Of a stretch of DNA of 35,570 bases, positions 6,869-14,245 are shown in pieces (position 1 is the first letter of the stretch; every line of letters begins with the position of its first letter). The notes beneath the pieces were generated by a model. The model did no database searches. It saw nothing but the letters and a program-made list of their open reading frames with translations, and had not been told where the DNA came from. Both the position numbers and the translations under genes were made by a program. This DNA is from Myxococcales bacterium (GTDB taxonomy: Bacteria > Myxococcota > Myxococcia > Myxococcales > JAKAPL01), in NCBI GenBank assembly GCA_021783235.1, contig JAJXUD010000048.1, positions 1 to 35,570 on the forward strand, written 5' to 3'.

Positions 6869-8581
6869 ATGGCCGTCCTCGTCCTCGAGAGCTCCCGGCA
6901 TCGCATCGAGCTCGACCGACCGGCGCTCTCCATCGGCTCCTCGCGTGCCTGCGACGTGATCCTCGAGGGGAAGGGGGTCAGGCCGCAGCACGCGGTCCTC
7001 TTCCGCGAGGGGAGCGGCTTTCGGATCGTGGCCTCCGCGGGCGCTCCGCTCGAGGTCAACGGCCGGCGGGTCGACGGAGCCGTGCTCGCCGAGGGCGATC
7101 GGCTGGCGCTCGGCGGCGCGAGGCTCACGCTGGTGGGCACGGCGCCGCCGGCCGCCTCGCCCGTCCTTCCGGCGGCCGACCGGGCGCTGCGGGGCATCGC
7201 CGCCTTCGGCGCCACGCTGGGGCAGGGGCTGAGCTGGCGTGAGCTGCTCGAGCGGCTCCTCGATTCCGCCGTTCGCGACCTCGCCGCCGACGCCGGCCTG
7301 CTCGCGGCGCCGTCTCCGTTGGACGGCGAGGCTCGGATCGTCCTCTCGAGACCCGCTCATGCCGAAGCCCTGCGCTCGGACTCCCTCATCGCGCAGGTGT
7401 TCCAGAGCGGCGGGCCGCTCCTCTACCCGGATCCCGGCCGAGCCGCCACCGCGCGGTTGCGAAACGCGCCCAGCCTCGCCATCGACCTCGCCAGCGCGGC
7501 GGCCGTGCCGCTCTCGTTACCGGGTGAGACGCTGGGGGCCCTCTTCGTGGGCCGCCGCGCCGGGCAGCCGCCGTTCGGGCCCGAGGATCTCACTGCGCTG
7601 ACCGCCTTCGCGGCGGTGGCCGCGCTCCTGCTCGGCAACGCCCGTGAAGTGACCGAACTCGCCGAGAAGGTCCGCGGCCTCACCGCCCGCTTGCAGGCCC
7701 TCGCGGGTGTCGACCTCATCGGCGACAGCCCGGCGCTGCGGGAGGTCGTGCGCACCGCCGAGCGCGTCGCCGAGAGCGGGTTGGCCGTCCTCGTTCGGGG
7801 CGAGACCGGCACCGGCAAGGAGCTGCTCGCGCGTCTCCTCCACCGCCGCTCCGGCCGCCCGGGGCCATTCGTCGCGCAGAGCTGCGCTGCCATCCCCGCC
7901 GAGTTGGCCGAGTCGGTCCTCTTCGGCAGCGTGCGGGGGGCGTTCACCGGCGCGGAAGACCGGGAGGGGCTCTTCGAGGCGGCGCGGGGCGGCACCCTCT
8001 TTCTCGACGAGGTGGGCGAGCTGCCCCCGATCCTCCAGCCGAAGCTCCTGCGGGCGCTGCAGGAGAAGGCCATCGTTCGCGTCGGCGATTCGCGCGAGCG
8101 ACCCGTCGACGTGCGCGTGATCTCGGCGACGCACCGCGACCTCGCCCCGCCCGCCTTCCGGCAGGATCTCTACTTCCGAATCGCCCAGCTCGTGCTGCTC
8201 CTGCCGCCTTTGCGCGATCGCGGCGACGACGCGCTGCTCCTCGCTCACCACTTTCTCCGTCGCGAGCGGCCCGGGCTCGCGTTCACCCCCCGCGCGCAGG
8301 CGTGCCTCCTGGCCCATCGCTGGCCGGGGAACGTGCGCGAGCTCGAGGGGAAGGTGCGCAGCGCCGCCCTGCTGGCGATCCATCGGGAGATCGGACCGCG
8401 AGAGCTGGGCTTCGGCGAGCCCGAGGGGATCGAGCCGCTCGACGCGGCCCGCGATCGCTTCGTGAGGCGCCATGTCGAGGAGGCCGTCGCGCGGTCGGGG
8501 GGAAACAAGCGGCGCGCCGCCGAGCTCCTTGGCATCAGCGTGCGCAGCCTCTTTCGATACCTCGGAGACGCCGGGGAATGA
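6869..8581 (+). CDS. FHA-GAF-sigma54 transcription activator
   Basis: A 570-residue enhancer-binding protein. An N-terminal FHA domain (about 5-90; SIGSSRACDVIL, PQHAVLF, LEVNGRRV) reads phosphothreonine. A GAF-like domain follows (about 105-255). Next comes the AAA+ domain, with Walker A GETGTGKE near 311, the GAFTGA sigma54-contact loop at 357-362, Walker B GTLFLDEVGEL near 375 and the arginine-finger region FRQDLYFRI. A Fis-type helix-turn-helix ends the protein (NKRRAAELLGISVRSLFRYL). It should activate sigma54 promoters when the FHA domain binds a phosphorylated partner, plausibly the kinase two genes downstream. The start at 6869 is preferred to ATG 6851, which sits inside the -10-like box and four bases from the hairpin. 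Its stop overlaps the next start. Confidence 0.93.
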   Translation: MAVLVLESSRHRIELDRPALSIGSSRACDVILEGKGVRPQHAVLFREGSGFRIVASAGAPLEVNGRRVDGAVLAEGDRLALGGARLTLVGTAPPAASPVLPAADRALRGIAAFGATLGQGLSWRELLERLLDSAVRDLAADAGLLAAPSPLDGEARIVLSRPAHAEALRSDSLIAQVFQSGGPLLYPDPGRAATARLRNAPSLAIDLASAAAVPLSLPGETLGALFVGRRAGQPPFGPEDLTALTAFAAVAALLLGNAREVTELAEKVRGLTARLQALAGVDLIGDSPALREVVRTAERVAESGLAVLVRGETGTGKELLARLLHRRSGRPGPFVAQSCAAIPAELAESVLFGSVRGAFTGAEDREGLFEAARGGTLFLDEVGELPPILQPKLLRALQEKAIVRVGDSRERPVDVRVISATHRDLAPPAFRQDLYFRIAQLVLLLPPLRDRGDDALLLAHHFLRRERPGLAFTPRAQACLLAHRWPGNVRELEGKVRSAALLAIHREIGPRELGFGEPEGIEPLDAARDRFVRRHVEEAVARSGGNKRRAAELLGISVRSLFRYLGDAGE

Positions 8582-8964
8582 GGCGAGCGACCCTCGCCAT
8601 GCTGCTGCTCGCGCTCGCGGCCTGTCCGCTGGACATTCGCGTCGCCTGTCCCAACGACGACAGCTCGCCCTGCGGGCCGGGCCAGTTCTGCGTCCAGGGC
8701 GCCTGCAGCGACGCCCCGATCCCTTTCGGCGCGGCCTGCTCGAGCGACTCCGACTGCGGCGCGGGGGCCTGTGCGACGCCGTTCCCCGGCGGCTACTGCG
8801 TCGCGGGCTGCGACTCGGGGGGGCAGTGCCCACCCGGCGGCGCCTGCGTCGGCGGCACCTGCTTTCAGGCTTGCGGCCAGAGCTCGGATTGCCGAGCGGG
8901 GTACAGCTGCAAGGCCGCCAGCTCGGCCGTCTTCGCACCCATGGTCTGCGTGCCGGTGGCTTGA
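8578..8964 (+). CDS. Cys-rich lipoprotein coupled to the sigma54 activator
   Basis: A 128-residue lipoprotein with lipobox LALAAC (Cys16) and about 18 further cysteines in repeats such as CGPGQFCVQGAC, CSSDSDCGAGAC, CPPGGACVGGTC and CGQSSDCRAGYSC. Its ATG overlaps the TGA of the activator (ATGA), so translation is coupled. The kinase gene begins 31 bp after its stop. The position between an FHA activator and a Ser/Thr kinase suggests an envelope sensor or accessory of that signalling pair; this is inference from context. Unlike the other Cys-rich lipoproteins here it has no long Ser/Gly linker. Confidence 0.85.
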   Translation: MRRATLAMLLLALAACPLDIRVACPNDDSSPCGPGQFCVQGACSDAPIPFGAACSSDSDCGAGACATPFPGGYCVAGCDSGGQCPPGGACVGGTCFQACGQSSDCRAGYSCKAASSAVFAPMVCVPVA

Positions 8965-8995
8965 CTGGCACGGAGGGCCCCCTGACAATCGGGCG

Positions 8996-10528
8996 GTGTC
9001 CAAGGAGAACGCTTCGCTGCTCGGCGGCCGCTACCGGCTCGTGCGCGAGCTGGGGCGCGGCGGCATGGCGTGCGTCTACCTCGCCCGCGACGAGACGCTC
9101 CAGCGCGACGTCGCGGTCAAGCTGCTCCCCCCGGCTGTCCTGGACGAGGGGGCGGCGAAGCGGCTCGAGCGCGAGGCGCGCCTCGCCGCGGCGATCCACC
9201 ACCCGAACGCCGTGGTGGTCTACGACTTCGGAGCCGACGGCGGCCGGCCCTACCTCGTCAGCGAATACGTCGAGGGGACGACCTTGGCCGGCCTCGCCGA
9301 CCGCGGCCTCGGCCGGTTTGCCGAGAGCGCCGCGCTCCTCCTCCAGCCGGTCGCCAGCGCGCTCGGCGCGGCACACGCCCGTGGCGTGGTTCACCGCGAC
9401 GTCAAGCCCGCGAACGTCCTCGTCTCGACCGACGGGCAGGTGAAGCTCGCCGATTTCGGCATCGCGATCGCCAAGGCCGCCACCTCGCGGCTCACGGGCG
9501 AGGGGCTGCTCACCGGTTCGCTCCCCTACCTCGCCCCCGAGCGAATCGACGGAAGAGAGGCGGAGCCGCCCGCGGACGTCTTCTCGCTGGGGGTGAGCCT
9601 CTATGAGCTCGCGAGCGGCGCGCTGCCCTTTGGGGGCGACAGCCCGGCGGCGATGGCGGCGGCGGTGCTCGCCGGCCGCTGCCGCCCGCTCGCGATCGCC
9701 TGCCCCACGGCGCCGCCGTCGATCGCGGCGCTCTGTCACCGCTGCCTCTCGAGCGACCTCGCCGTCCGGCCGCGAGATGGAGCAGAGCTGGCGGCGCTCC
9801 TCGCCGCGGTGTTGGCCGAAGAGGGCATCGCCGAGCCGGCCGCGGAGTTGCAGCGCTACCTTCGCGCGCCCGAGGCCTACGAACGCGCCCTCGGCATCCG
9901 GCAAGGACGGCGCTGCGCGGACCAGGCTCGCGCCGCCTCCTCACGCGGCGATCTGATCGCGGCGGCGCAGTTCGCGAGCCGGGCGGCGACCTACCAGCCG
10001 GGACTCGAGGTCGCCGAGCTCGTGACGCCGCCGCGGCGCCGAGGTCGGTGGGGCGTGGCCCTCGCACTGGGGGCGCTCGCCGCGGTCGGGGCGGGCGGCG
10101 CCTGGAGCGTTCACCGGCGCAGGCTCGAGCCCCGCCGGCTGGAGCCGATCGCCGGCGCTCCGCCCGCGCCCGCTCCAGACTCGTCGAAGAGGCCCGCGGT
10201 CTCGCTTCCTCTCCCGGTCGCCGAGGTCCGGCCGAGGGCGCTGGCCCGTCGCTCTCACGGGGGCCGAGGGCCACTGGCCGGAGAGCAGGGGGGCGAGTTC
10301 CCGCCAGCCCACGTCAGCCTCCGCACCGAGCCCTGGGCGCAGGTCTTCGTCGACGGCCAGTCGGTCGGCTACACGCCGACAGTGCGTGAGCTGACGCTCC
10401 CACCCGGGCGCCACCTGCTTCGGTTGGTCAATCCGTACCATCCAATTCGCGAGGCGCCGCTGACCTTGGGGCCTGGGCAGTCGCTCGACCTCGATTACGC
10501 TCTCGGCGCGGAAGCCGGGGCGAACTGA
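8996..10528 (+). CDS. Transmembrane Ser/Thr kinase with PEGA domain
   Basis: A 510-residue Hanks-type kinase. The kinase domain spans about 12-280: Gly loop GRGGMACVY, Lys42 (VAVKLL), HRD with Asp135 (VVHRDVKPANVL), DFG Asp153 (LADFGIA) and LAPER. A membrane segment is at about 350-372 (GVALALGALAAVGAGGAW). The external part ends in a PEGA domain (about 436-505: HVSLRTEPWAQVFVDGQ, YTPTVRELTLPPGRHLLRL), which often contacts cell wall or protein surfaces. All catalytic residues are present. The start is GTG at 8996, chosen because the kinase fold begins a few residues later; TGACAAT just upstream may be a -10 box. The FHA activator upstream is a natural phospho-partner. Confidence 0.93.
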   Translation: MSKENASLLGGRYRLVRELGRGGMACVYLARDETLQRDVAVKLLPPAVLDEGAAKRLEREARLAAAIHHPNAVVVYDFGADGGRPYLVSEYVEGTTLAGLADRGLGRFAESAALLLQPVASALGAAHARGVVHRDVKPANVLVSTDGQVKLADFGIAIAKAATSRLTGEGLLTGSLPYLAPERIDGREAEPPADVFSLGVSLYELASGALPFGGDSPAAMAAAVLAGRCRPLAIACPTAPPSIAALCHRCLSSDLAVRPRDGAELAALLAAVLAEEGIAEPAAELQRYLRAPEAYERALGIRQGRRCADQARAASSRGDLIAAAQFASRAATYQPGLEVAELVTPPRRRGRWGVALALGALAAVGAGGAWSVHRRRLEPRRLEPIAGAPPAPAPDSSKRPAVSLPLPVAEVRPRALARRSHGGRGPLAGEQGGEFPPAHVSLRTEPWAQVFVDGQSVGYTPTVRELTLPPGRHLLRLVNPYHPIREAPLTLGPGQSLDLDYALGAEAGAN

Positions 10529-10531
10529 GCC

Positions 10532-11272
10532 TTGATCCAGCTCCTCGCCATCGCGCTCGCGGCCTCGGGGCCGGCGCTCCCGGACGAGCGAGGGAGGCCG
10601 TTGCTCGCGCAGGCCGTCGATGCCTACCGCGCGGGCCAGCTCGGTCGCTGCGACGCGCTGCTCGACGCGCTCCTGACGGAGCCGTCTCGCCCGCCCAAGC
10701 CCGAGCTCGCGGAGAGTCTCGTGCTGCGGGCGGCCGTGGCCTTCGCGAATGGGCGGCGCGAGGGGGCACGGGAGGAATTGGTGCGCGCGCACGGCCTCGG
10801 CGTGAGAGTCGCGATGCCCCCTGACCTCTTTCCTCCCGACTTTCGGGACTTCGACCTGACGGTGCGGCGAGAGGAGGCGGTCCGCATCGCTCGCCTGCAG
10901 TCGCTCAGCGCGGCGCCCCTCCTCCCGGCCGCCATGCCGCCGCGGCCCCCTCGGGTCATCATCCTGAGGCCGACGCCCTCGACCGAGACCCCGCTCTGGG
11001 CACTCGCGCCGCTGGGCATCCCGCAGCGTCGCCGGGGGGCGGTGGCCTGGGGAGACTCCCTAGGCGCGGCGCAGGTCGCGGCGCTCGGCATCGGCCTCGG
11101 CAGCCTCGCGGCGGCGCTCGCGATGCAGGGGCCTCGAGGTCTCTACTCGGCGGCGCAAGCGCCGACCGCTCGCGCCTTGAACGTCGCCTACCTCGCCGGC
11201 TGTTACGGTGCTCTGGGCCTCTACCTCCTCGGGGTCGCGGACGGTTTCGCCTTCGGATCTTCGGCCCAATGA
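10532..11272 (+). CDS. TPR-like membrane protein of the kinase cluster
   Basis: A 246-residue protein starting with TTG three bases after the kinase stop. A short hydrophobic start (IQLLAIALAASGPALP) looks like a signal peptide. Residues 25-95 form helix pairs of the TPR type (AVDAYRAGQLGRCDALLDALL, LAESLVLRAAVAFANGRREGAREELVRAHGLG). A Pro-rich stretch follows, then two or three membrane helices at the C-terminus (AAQVAALGIGLGSLAAALAM, LNVAYLAGCYGALGLYLLGVADGF). Similar proteins often follow PEGA kinases in myxobacteria, probably as envelope partners; the role is unknown. A hairpin ends the cluster two bases after the stop. Confidence 0.8.
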   Translation: MIQLLAIALAASGPALPDERGRPLLAQAVDAYRAGQLGRCDALLDALLTEPSRPPKPELAESLVLRAAVAFANGRREGAREELVRAHGLGVRVAMPPDLFPPDFRDFDLTVRREEAVRIARLQSLSAAPLLPAAMPPRPPRVIILRPTPSTETPLWALAPLGIPQRRRGAVAWGDSLGAAQVAALGIGLGSLAAALAMQGPRGLYSAAQAPTARALNVAYLAGCYGALGLYLLGVADGFAFGSSAQ

Positions 11273-11273
11273 T

Positions 11274-11295
11274 CGAGCGGCGCCGGGCCGGCTCG
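11274..11295. terminator. Hairpin between convergent genes
   Basis: CGAGCGGC (11274-11281) pairs with GCCGGCTCG (11287-11295) with one bulged G. It fills the 28-bp space between the TPR-like gene (stop 11272) and the minus-strand Trp-rich gene (stop 11301), so it could serve both. No T-run on either strand. Confidence 0.4.
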
Positions 11296-11300
11296 CGGGG

Positions 11301-11819
11301 TCAGAGGCCGAACCACATCGACCCGCCGCCGTCGCCCTCACCGTCGTCAATCTCCGCCTGGTCGAAGGCAAACGGCCTGTTGTCGTCTCCGAACGGGTCG
11401 TCATCGTCGAAAGAGTCGTCGCCGTCGGCGGCGGCGTCCGAAGCCGCGGGCTTCGGCTCGCGCCGGTGCTGCCAGCCGTCGAGGCTCGCGCCCGACCACT
11501 CGCCCTTGGGATCGCTGAAGGGCCGGTGGTCGAACGGCCACCAGTTCCCCCAGACCCACGGCGCGACGATCCACTGCCAGCCCTTCGGCGCGAAGTAGAC
11601 GAAGCTCCTCGGCGGCTCGCCGGGTCGGTAGTGGGTGTACTGCTCTCCGCGGGGAGCCCAGATCCAGCCGAAGAGGGTGGTGAAGACCCACTGCCCCGCC
11701 GCCTTGGCGGGAGCGCGGGCGGGGGGCCGAGCTGGGCCCGGGCGGTCCCCCTGCTCTCCGCGGGCGAGCGGCGCGGCGAGCAGGGTGAGGGCCGCGAGCG
11801 CCGCGGCGAGCGATCTCAT
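11301..11819 (-). CDS. Exported Trp-rich protein with acidic tail
   Basis: A 172-residue exported protein of unknown family. The signal peptide (MRSLAAALAALTLLAAPLARG) is followed by a Pro/Ala linker. A Trp/Tyr-rich core (about 40-115) comes next: WVFTTLFGWIWAPRGEQY, FVYFAPKGWQWIVAPWVWG, WWPFDHRPF. The C-terminal 50 residues are strongly acidic (DDSFDDDDPFGDDN). The aromatic repeats look like a short beta-rich or carbohydrate-facing domain; the acidic tail could bind cations. GGAGG before the ATG supports the start. Single gene, convergent with the kinase cluster. Confidence 0.75.
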   Translation of the reverse strand: MRSLAAALAALTLLAAPLARGEQGDRPGPARPPARAPAKAAGQWVFTTLFGWIWAPRGEQYTHYRPGEPPRSFVYFAPKGWQWIVAPWVWGNWWPFDHRPFSDPKGEWSGASLDGWQHRREPKPAASDAAADGDDSFDDDDPFGDDNRPFAFDQAEIDDGEGDGGGSMWFGL

Positions 11820-11946
11820 GTCGAGCCTCCGGCGTCGCCGGCTTGGACGGGGTCGCCGCCCTTCGATTCAGCGGCATCGTAGCAGAGGCGAGCGGGGCGG
11901 CTGATTGCTTGCCGCGCTCCCGGTCGGTTCTTATGACTTGCGGACC

Positions 11947-12648
11947 ATGCTCACGCTCCGGAGAGCCCAGGACCGAGGCCACGAGAACCACGGCTGGCTC
12001 GACACGCACCACACGTTCTCGTTCGCGGACTACTACGACCAGCGCCACATGGGCTTCGGCCCCTTGCGGGTCATCAACGACGACACGGTGGCGCCGGGGG
12101 CGGGCTTCCCGCCGCACGCCCACCGCGACATGGAGATCCTCTCCTACGTGCTCGAGGGGGCGCTCCAGCACAAGGACAGCATGGGCAACGGCTCGGTGAT
12201 CCGTCCGGGCGACCTCCAGCGGATGAGCGCCGGCACGGGGGTCACCCACAGCGAGTTCAACGCCTCGAAGGACGCGAAGGTCCACTTCCTCCAGATCTGG
12301 CTGCTCCCCCGGCAGCGCGGCCTGCAGGCGGGCTACGAGCAGAAGCATTTCAGCGACGACGAGCGGCGGGGGAAGCTGCGGCTCATCGCCTCGCCGGACG
12401 GGGCCGAGGGCTCGGTGAGGGTCGCGCAGGACGCCTGGCTCTACGCGACGCTCGTGGGCGGCGGCGGCGTGGTGCGGCACGTCCTCGCCCAGGGGCGCAA
12501 GGGCTGGCTGCACGTCGCGCGGGGCACCGCCGAGGTGAACGGCCGGACGCTCTCGGCGGGCGACGGCCTCGCGATCGAGGGGGAGGAGTCGCTCTCGATG
12601 GGTTCGATCGACGAGGGCGAGCTGCTGCTCTTCGACCTCGGGGTCTGA
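11947..12648 (+). CDS. Pirin-family cupin (YhhW-like)
   Basis: A 233-residue bicupin. The N-terminal pirin domain has GWLDTHHTFSFADYYD, then PPHAHRDMEILSYVLEG and GTGVTHSEFN. His57, His59, His101 and Glu103 form the usual metal site and fall at the same positions as in E. coli YhhW, which shows quercetin 2,3-dioxygenase activity in vitro. The second cupin (about 150-233) ends with the domain typical of YhhW. The true substrate of such proteins is uncertain. The start at 11947 matches the family start (MLTLRRA); TTATGACT about 10 nt upstream may be a -10 box, and no ribosome binding site is seen. It lies beside stress-type genes. Confidence 0.93.
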   Translation: MLTLRRAQDRGHENHGWLDTHHTFSFADYYDQRHMGFGPLRVINDDTVAPGAGFPPHAHRDMEILSYVLEGALQHKDSMGNGSVIRPGDLQRMSAGTGVTHSEFNASKDAKVHFLQIWLLPRQRGLQAGYEQKHFSDDERRGKLRLIASPDGAEGSVRVAQDAWLYATLVGGGGVVRHVLAQGRKGWLHVARGTAEVNGRTLSAGDGLAIEGEESLSMGSIDEGELLLFDLGV

Positions 12649-12703
12649 GGGGCGGCGAGCTCCGAGCTCCAGCGCCGGCGCGGGCTGGCTAGGAACCCGG
12701 CAG

Positions 12704-12727
12704 GGGCGGCCCGAGAGGGCGCCGCCC
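12704..12727 (+). terminator. Possible hairpin after the pirin gene
   Basis: GGGCGGC (12704-12710) and GCCGCCC (12721-12727) can form a 7-bp stem with a 10-nt loop, 55 bp after the pirin stop and before the universal stress protein. No T-run. In this GC-rich background a chance match cannot be excluded. Confidence 0.3.
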
Positions 12728-12757
12728 GCCAGATGGGCCAGTCGGCTCGGCCGTGGC

Positions 12758-12763
12758 TAGCTT
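12758..12763 (+). promoter_or_regulatory. -10-like TAGCTT before the universal stress gene
   Basis: TAGCTT (12758-12763, within GGCTAGCTT) ends nine bases before the ATG at 12773. The gene has no ribosome binding site, so a leaderless transcript is likely. The identical hexamer lies before the gene at 16453. Confidence 0.35.
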
Positions 12764-12772
12764 CCCGCGTAT

Positions 12773-13243
12773 ATGGACCCGAACCTCGAGCGGGAGCTCT
12801 TCGAAGCCCAGCGGCCCACCGCGCCGTTGCACGGCATCCTCTGCGGGGTCGACGGCACGGATCAGTCGGAGAAGGCCGCCCGCTGGGCCGCCCGGCTCGC
12901 GGCGCCGTTTCGCGCCAAGCTGACGCTCGTGAGCGTGCTCCAGCTCTACCGGGTCCCCGGCCTCCCGGAGCCGACGGAGGCCGCCGAGAAACAGACCATC
13001 GCGGCCCTGGAGGGGCTGCTCCGCGATCTGAGCGGCTCCCTGAAGCAGCCGGGGCTCGCCATCGAGCGGCTCGTTCGCGTCGGCCGGCCGGCGGAGATCC
13101 TGGCCGAGCTGGGGAGCGCGCCCGAGATCGACCTCCTCGTCATCGGCAGCAGGGGCGGCAGCCCGCTCGCGCGGGCGCTCCTCGGGACGGTCGCGGACCG
13201 GCTCGTGCGGCTGACCGACAAGCCGGTCCTCATCGTGCGCTAG
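12773..13243 (+). CDS. Universal stress protein (UspA family)
   Basis: A 156-residue cytoplasmic protein with one Usp domain. It has the strand GILCGVDGTDQSEKAARWAARLA, the motif DLLVIGSRGG and the ATP-binding pattern G-x2-G-x9-G(T) (GSRGGSPLARALLGTVADRL), ending in KPVLIVR. This is the ATP-binding subtype by motif. Usp proteins support survival under starvation or redox stress; the exact role varies. It probably forms a transcript with the PRPP-synthetase-like gene 29 bp downstream, a combination also seen in stress-related nucleotide clusters elsewhere. Confidence 0.93.
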   Translation: MDPNLERELFEAQRPTAPLHGILCGVDGTDQSEKAARWAARLAAPFRAKLTLVSVLQLYRVPGLPEPTEAAEKQTIAALEGLLRDLSGSLKQPGLAIERLVRVGRPAEILAELGSAPEIDLLVIGSRGGSPLARALLGTVADRLVRLTDKPVLIVR

Positions 13244-13272
13244 AGCCCTCGGCGCCCAGCCCCCGCCTCGTC

Positions 13273-14211
13273 GTGACGCCGCTCATCGTCTCAGGCTCGG
13301 GGCACGGGGCCCTCGCCGCGGCGATCGCGGCGGAGCTCGGGGCCGAGCTCGCCGAGGGCGCGCTCGGCCGATTCCCCGACGGAGAGCAGCGGGTCGAGCT
13401 CACGGCGGCGCCGCGGGGGCGCCCCGTCTTCCTGGTCCAGCCGCTCGGCTCCCCGATCGGGGAGCGGCTCCTCGAGCTGCTCTTGCTCGCGGACGCCTGC
13501 CGCCGTTCGGGCGCCGGCTCGGTGACGGCGGTCGTCCCGTACCTGGGGCTCGCGCGGCAGGATCGGGTGACCCGCGAGGGGCAGCCGCTCGGCGCGCGGG
13601 TGCTCGCCGAGGCGCTCGAGACGGCGTCGCTCGCCCGGATCCTCGCCGTCGACCTCCACGGCCCGGCGGCCGTCGCCTCGTTCCGAACGCCGATCATCCA
13701 GCTGACGGCCGTGCCCGCGATCGCCCGCGAGCTCGCCGTCGGCGGCACCGAGGGTGCGGTGCTGGTCTCGCCAGACCTCGGCGCGGTCAAGCTCTGCGAG
13801 GCGTACGCCGGCCTCCTACGGCTGCCGCTCGCGGTGATCTACAAGCTTCGCCGGTCGGGCTCGGACGTGGAGGTCCGGAGCGTCATGGGCGAGGTGCGGG
13901 GGCGGCGCGCCCTCGTCGTGGACGACATGATCTCGACGGGCGGCACCATTGAAGCGGCGCTGGACGCGCTGCTCGAGCGGGGCGCCCGGCCCGAGGTGAC
14001 CGTCGCGGCGACGCACGGGCTCTTCGTCGGCGAGGCTCGCGATCGGCTCCGGCGGCCCGAGATCGTCGGAGTCCTGACGAGCGACAGCCTCCCGCCGGCG
14101 CCGGGGCTGCCCGAAAGGCACCGCGTGGTCCCGCTCGCATCGCTCTTCGCGGACGCCATCCGGCGGATCCTCGGGGGAGAGCCCCTCGGCGAGCTGCTCG
14201 CGTCGCGCTGA
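13273..14211 (+). CDS. PRPP-synthetase-like protein
   Basis: A 312-residue protein with the two-domain fold of ribose-phosphate pyrophosphokinase: GRFPDGEQRVEL, FLVQPLG, VTAVVPYLGLARQDR, ILAVDLH, VLVSPDLGAVKLCEAYA and the PRPP loop ALVVDDMISTGGT (near 216-228). Prs makes PRPP from ribose 5-phosphate and ATP. The region after RQDR differs from standard Prs: the loop lacks the usual RQDRK Lys and reads RQDRVTREGQPLGAR, so this is a divergent paralogue, likely not the housekeeping enzyme. The GTG start at 13273 fits the family's first strand (TPLIVSGSG). It is convergent with the phosphoribosyltransferase fusion gene 34 bp away, which could use its product. Confidence 0.85.
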   Translation: MTPLIVSGSGHGALAAAIAAELGAELAEGALGRFPDGEQRVELTAAPRGRPVFLVQPLGSPIGERLLELLLLADACRRSGAGSVTAVVPYLGLARQDRVTREGQPLGARVLAEALETASLARILAVDLHGPAAVASFRTPIIQLTAVPAIARELAVGGTEGAVLVSPDLGAVKLCEAYAGLLRLPLAVIYKLRRSGSDVEVRSVMGEVRGRRALVVDDMISTGGTIEAALDALLERGARPEVTVAATHGLFVGEARDRLRRPEIVGVLTSDSLPPAPGLPERHRVVPLASLFADAIRRILGGEPLGELLASR

Positions 14212-14245
14212 ACTCCCGCGCCAGCTCCCGCCCCGGGGCCCCCGT

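Noticed and set aside
8964-8996. Sigma54 promoter before the kinase (TGGCACGGAGGG)
   Set aside because: The -24-like TGGCACG is present but no TTGC-type -12 element follows at the right distance.
7517-9904. Long minus-strand frame across the activator and kinase genes
   Set aside because: Lies opposite genes with complete catalytic motifs; composition is the antisense of GC-rich codons.
12733-13272. Upstream extension of the PRPP-synthetase-like gene
   Set aside because: It overlaps the universal stress gene in another frame and is Arg/Pro-rich; the family start is at 13273.
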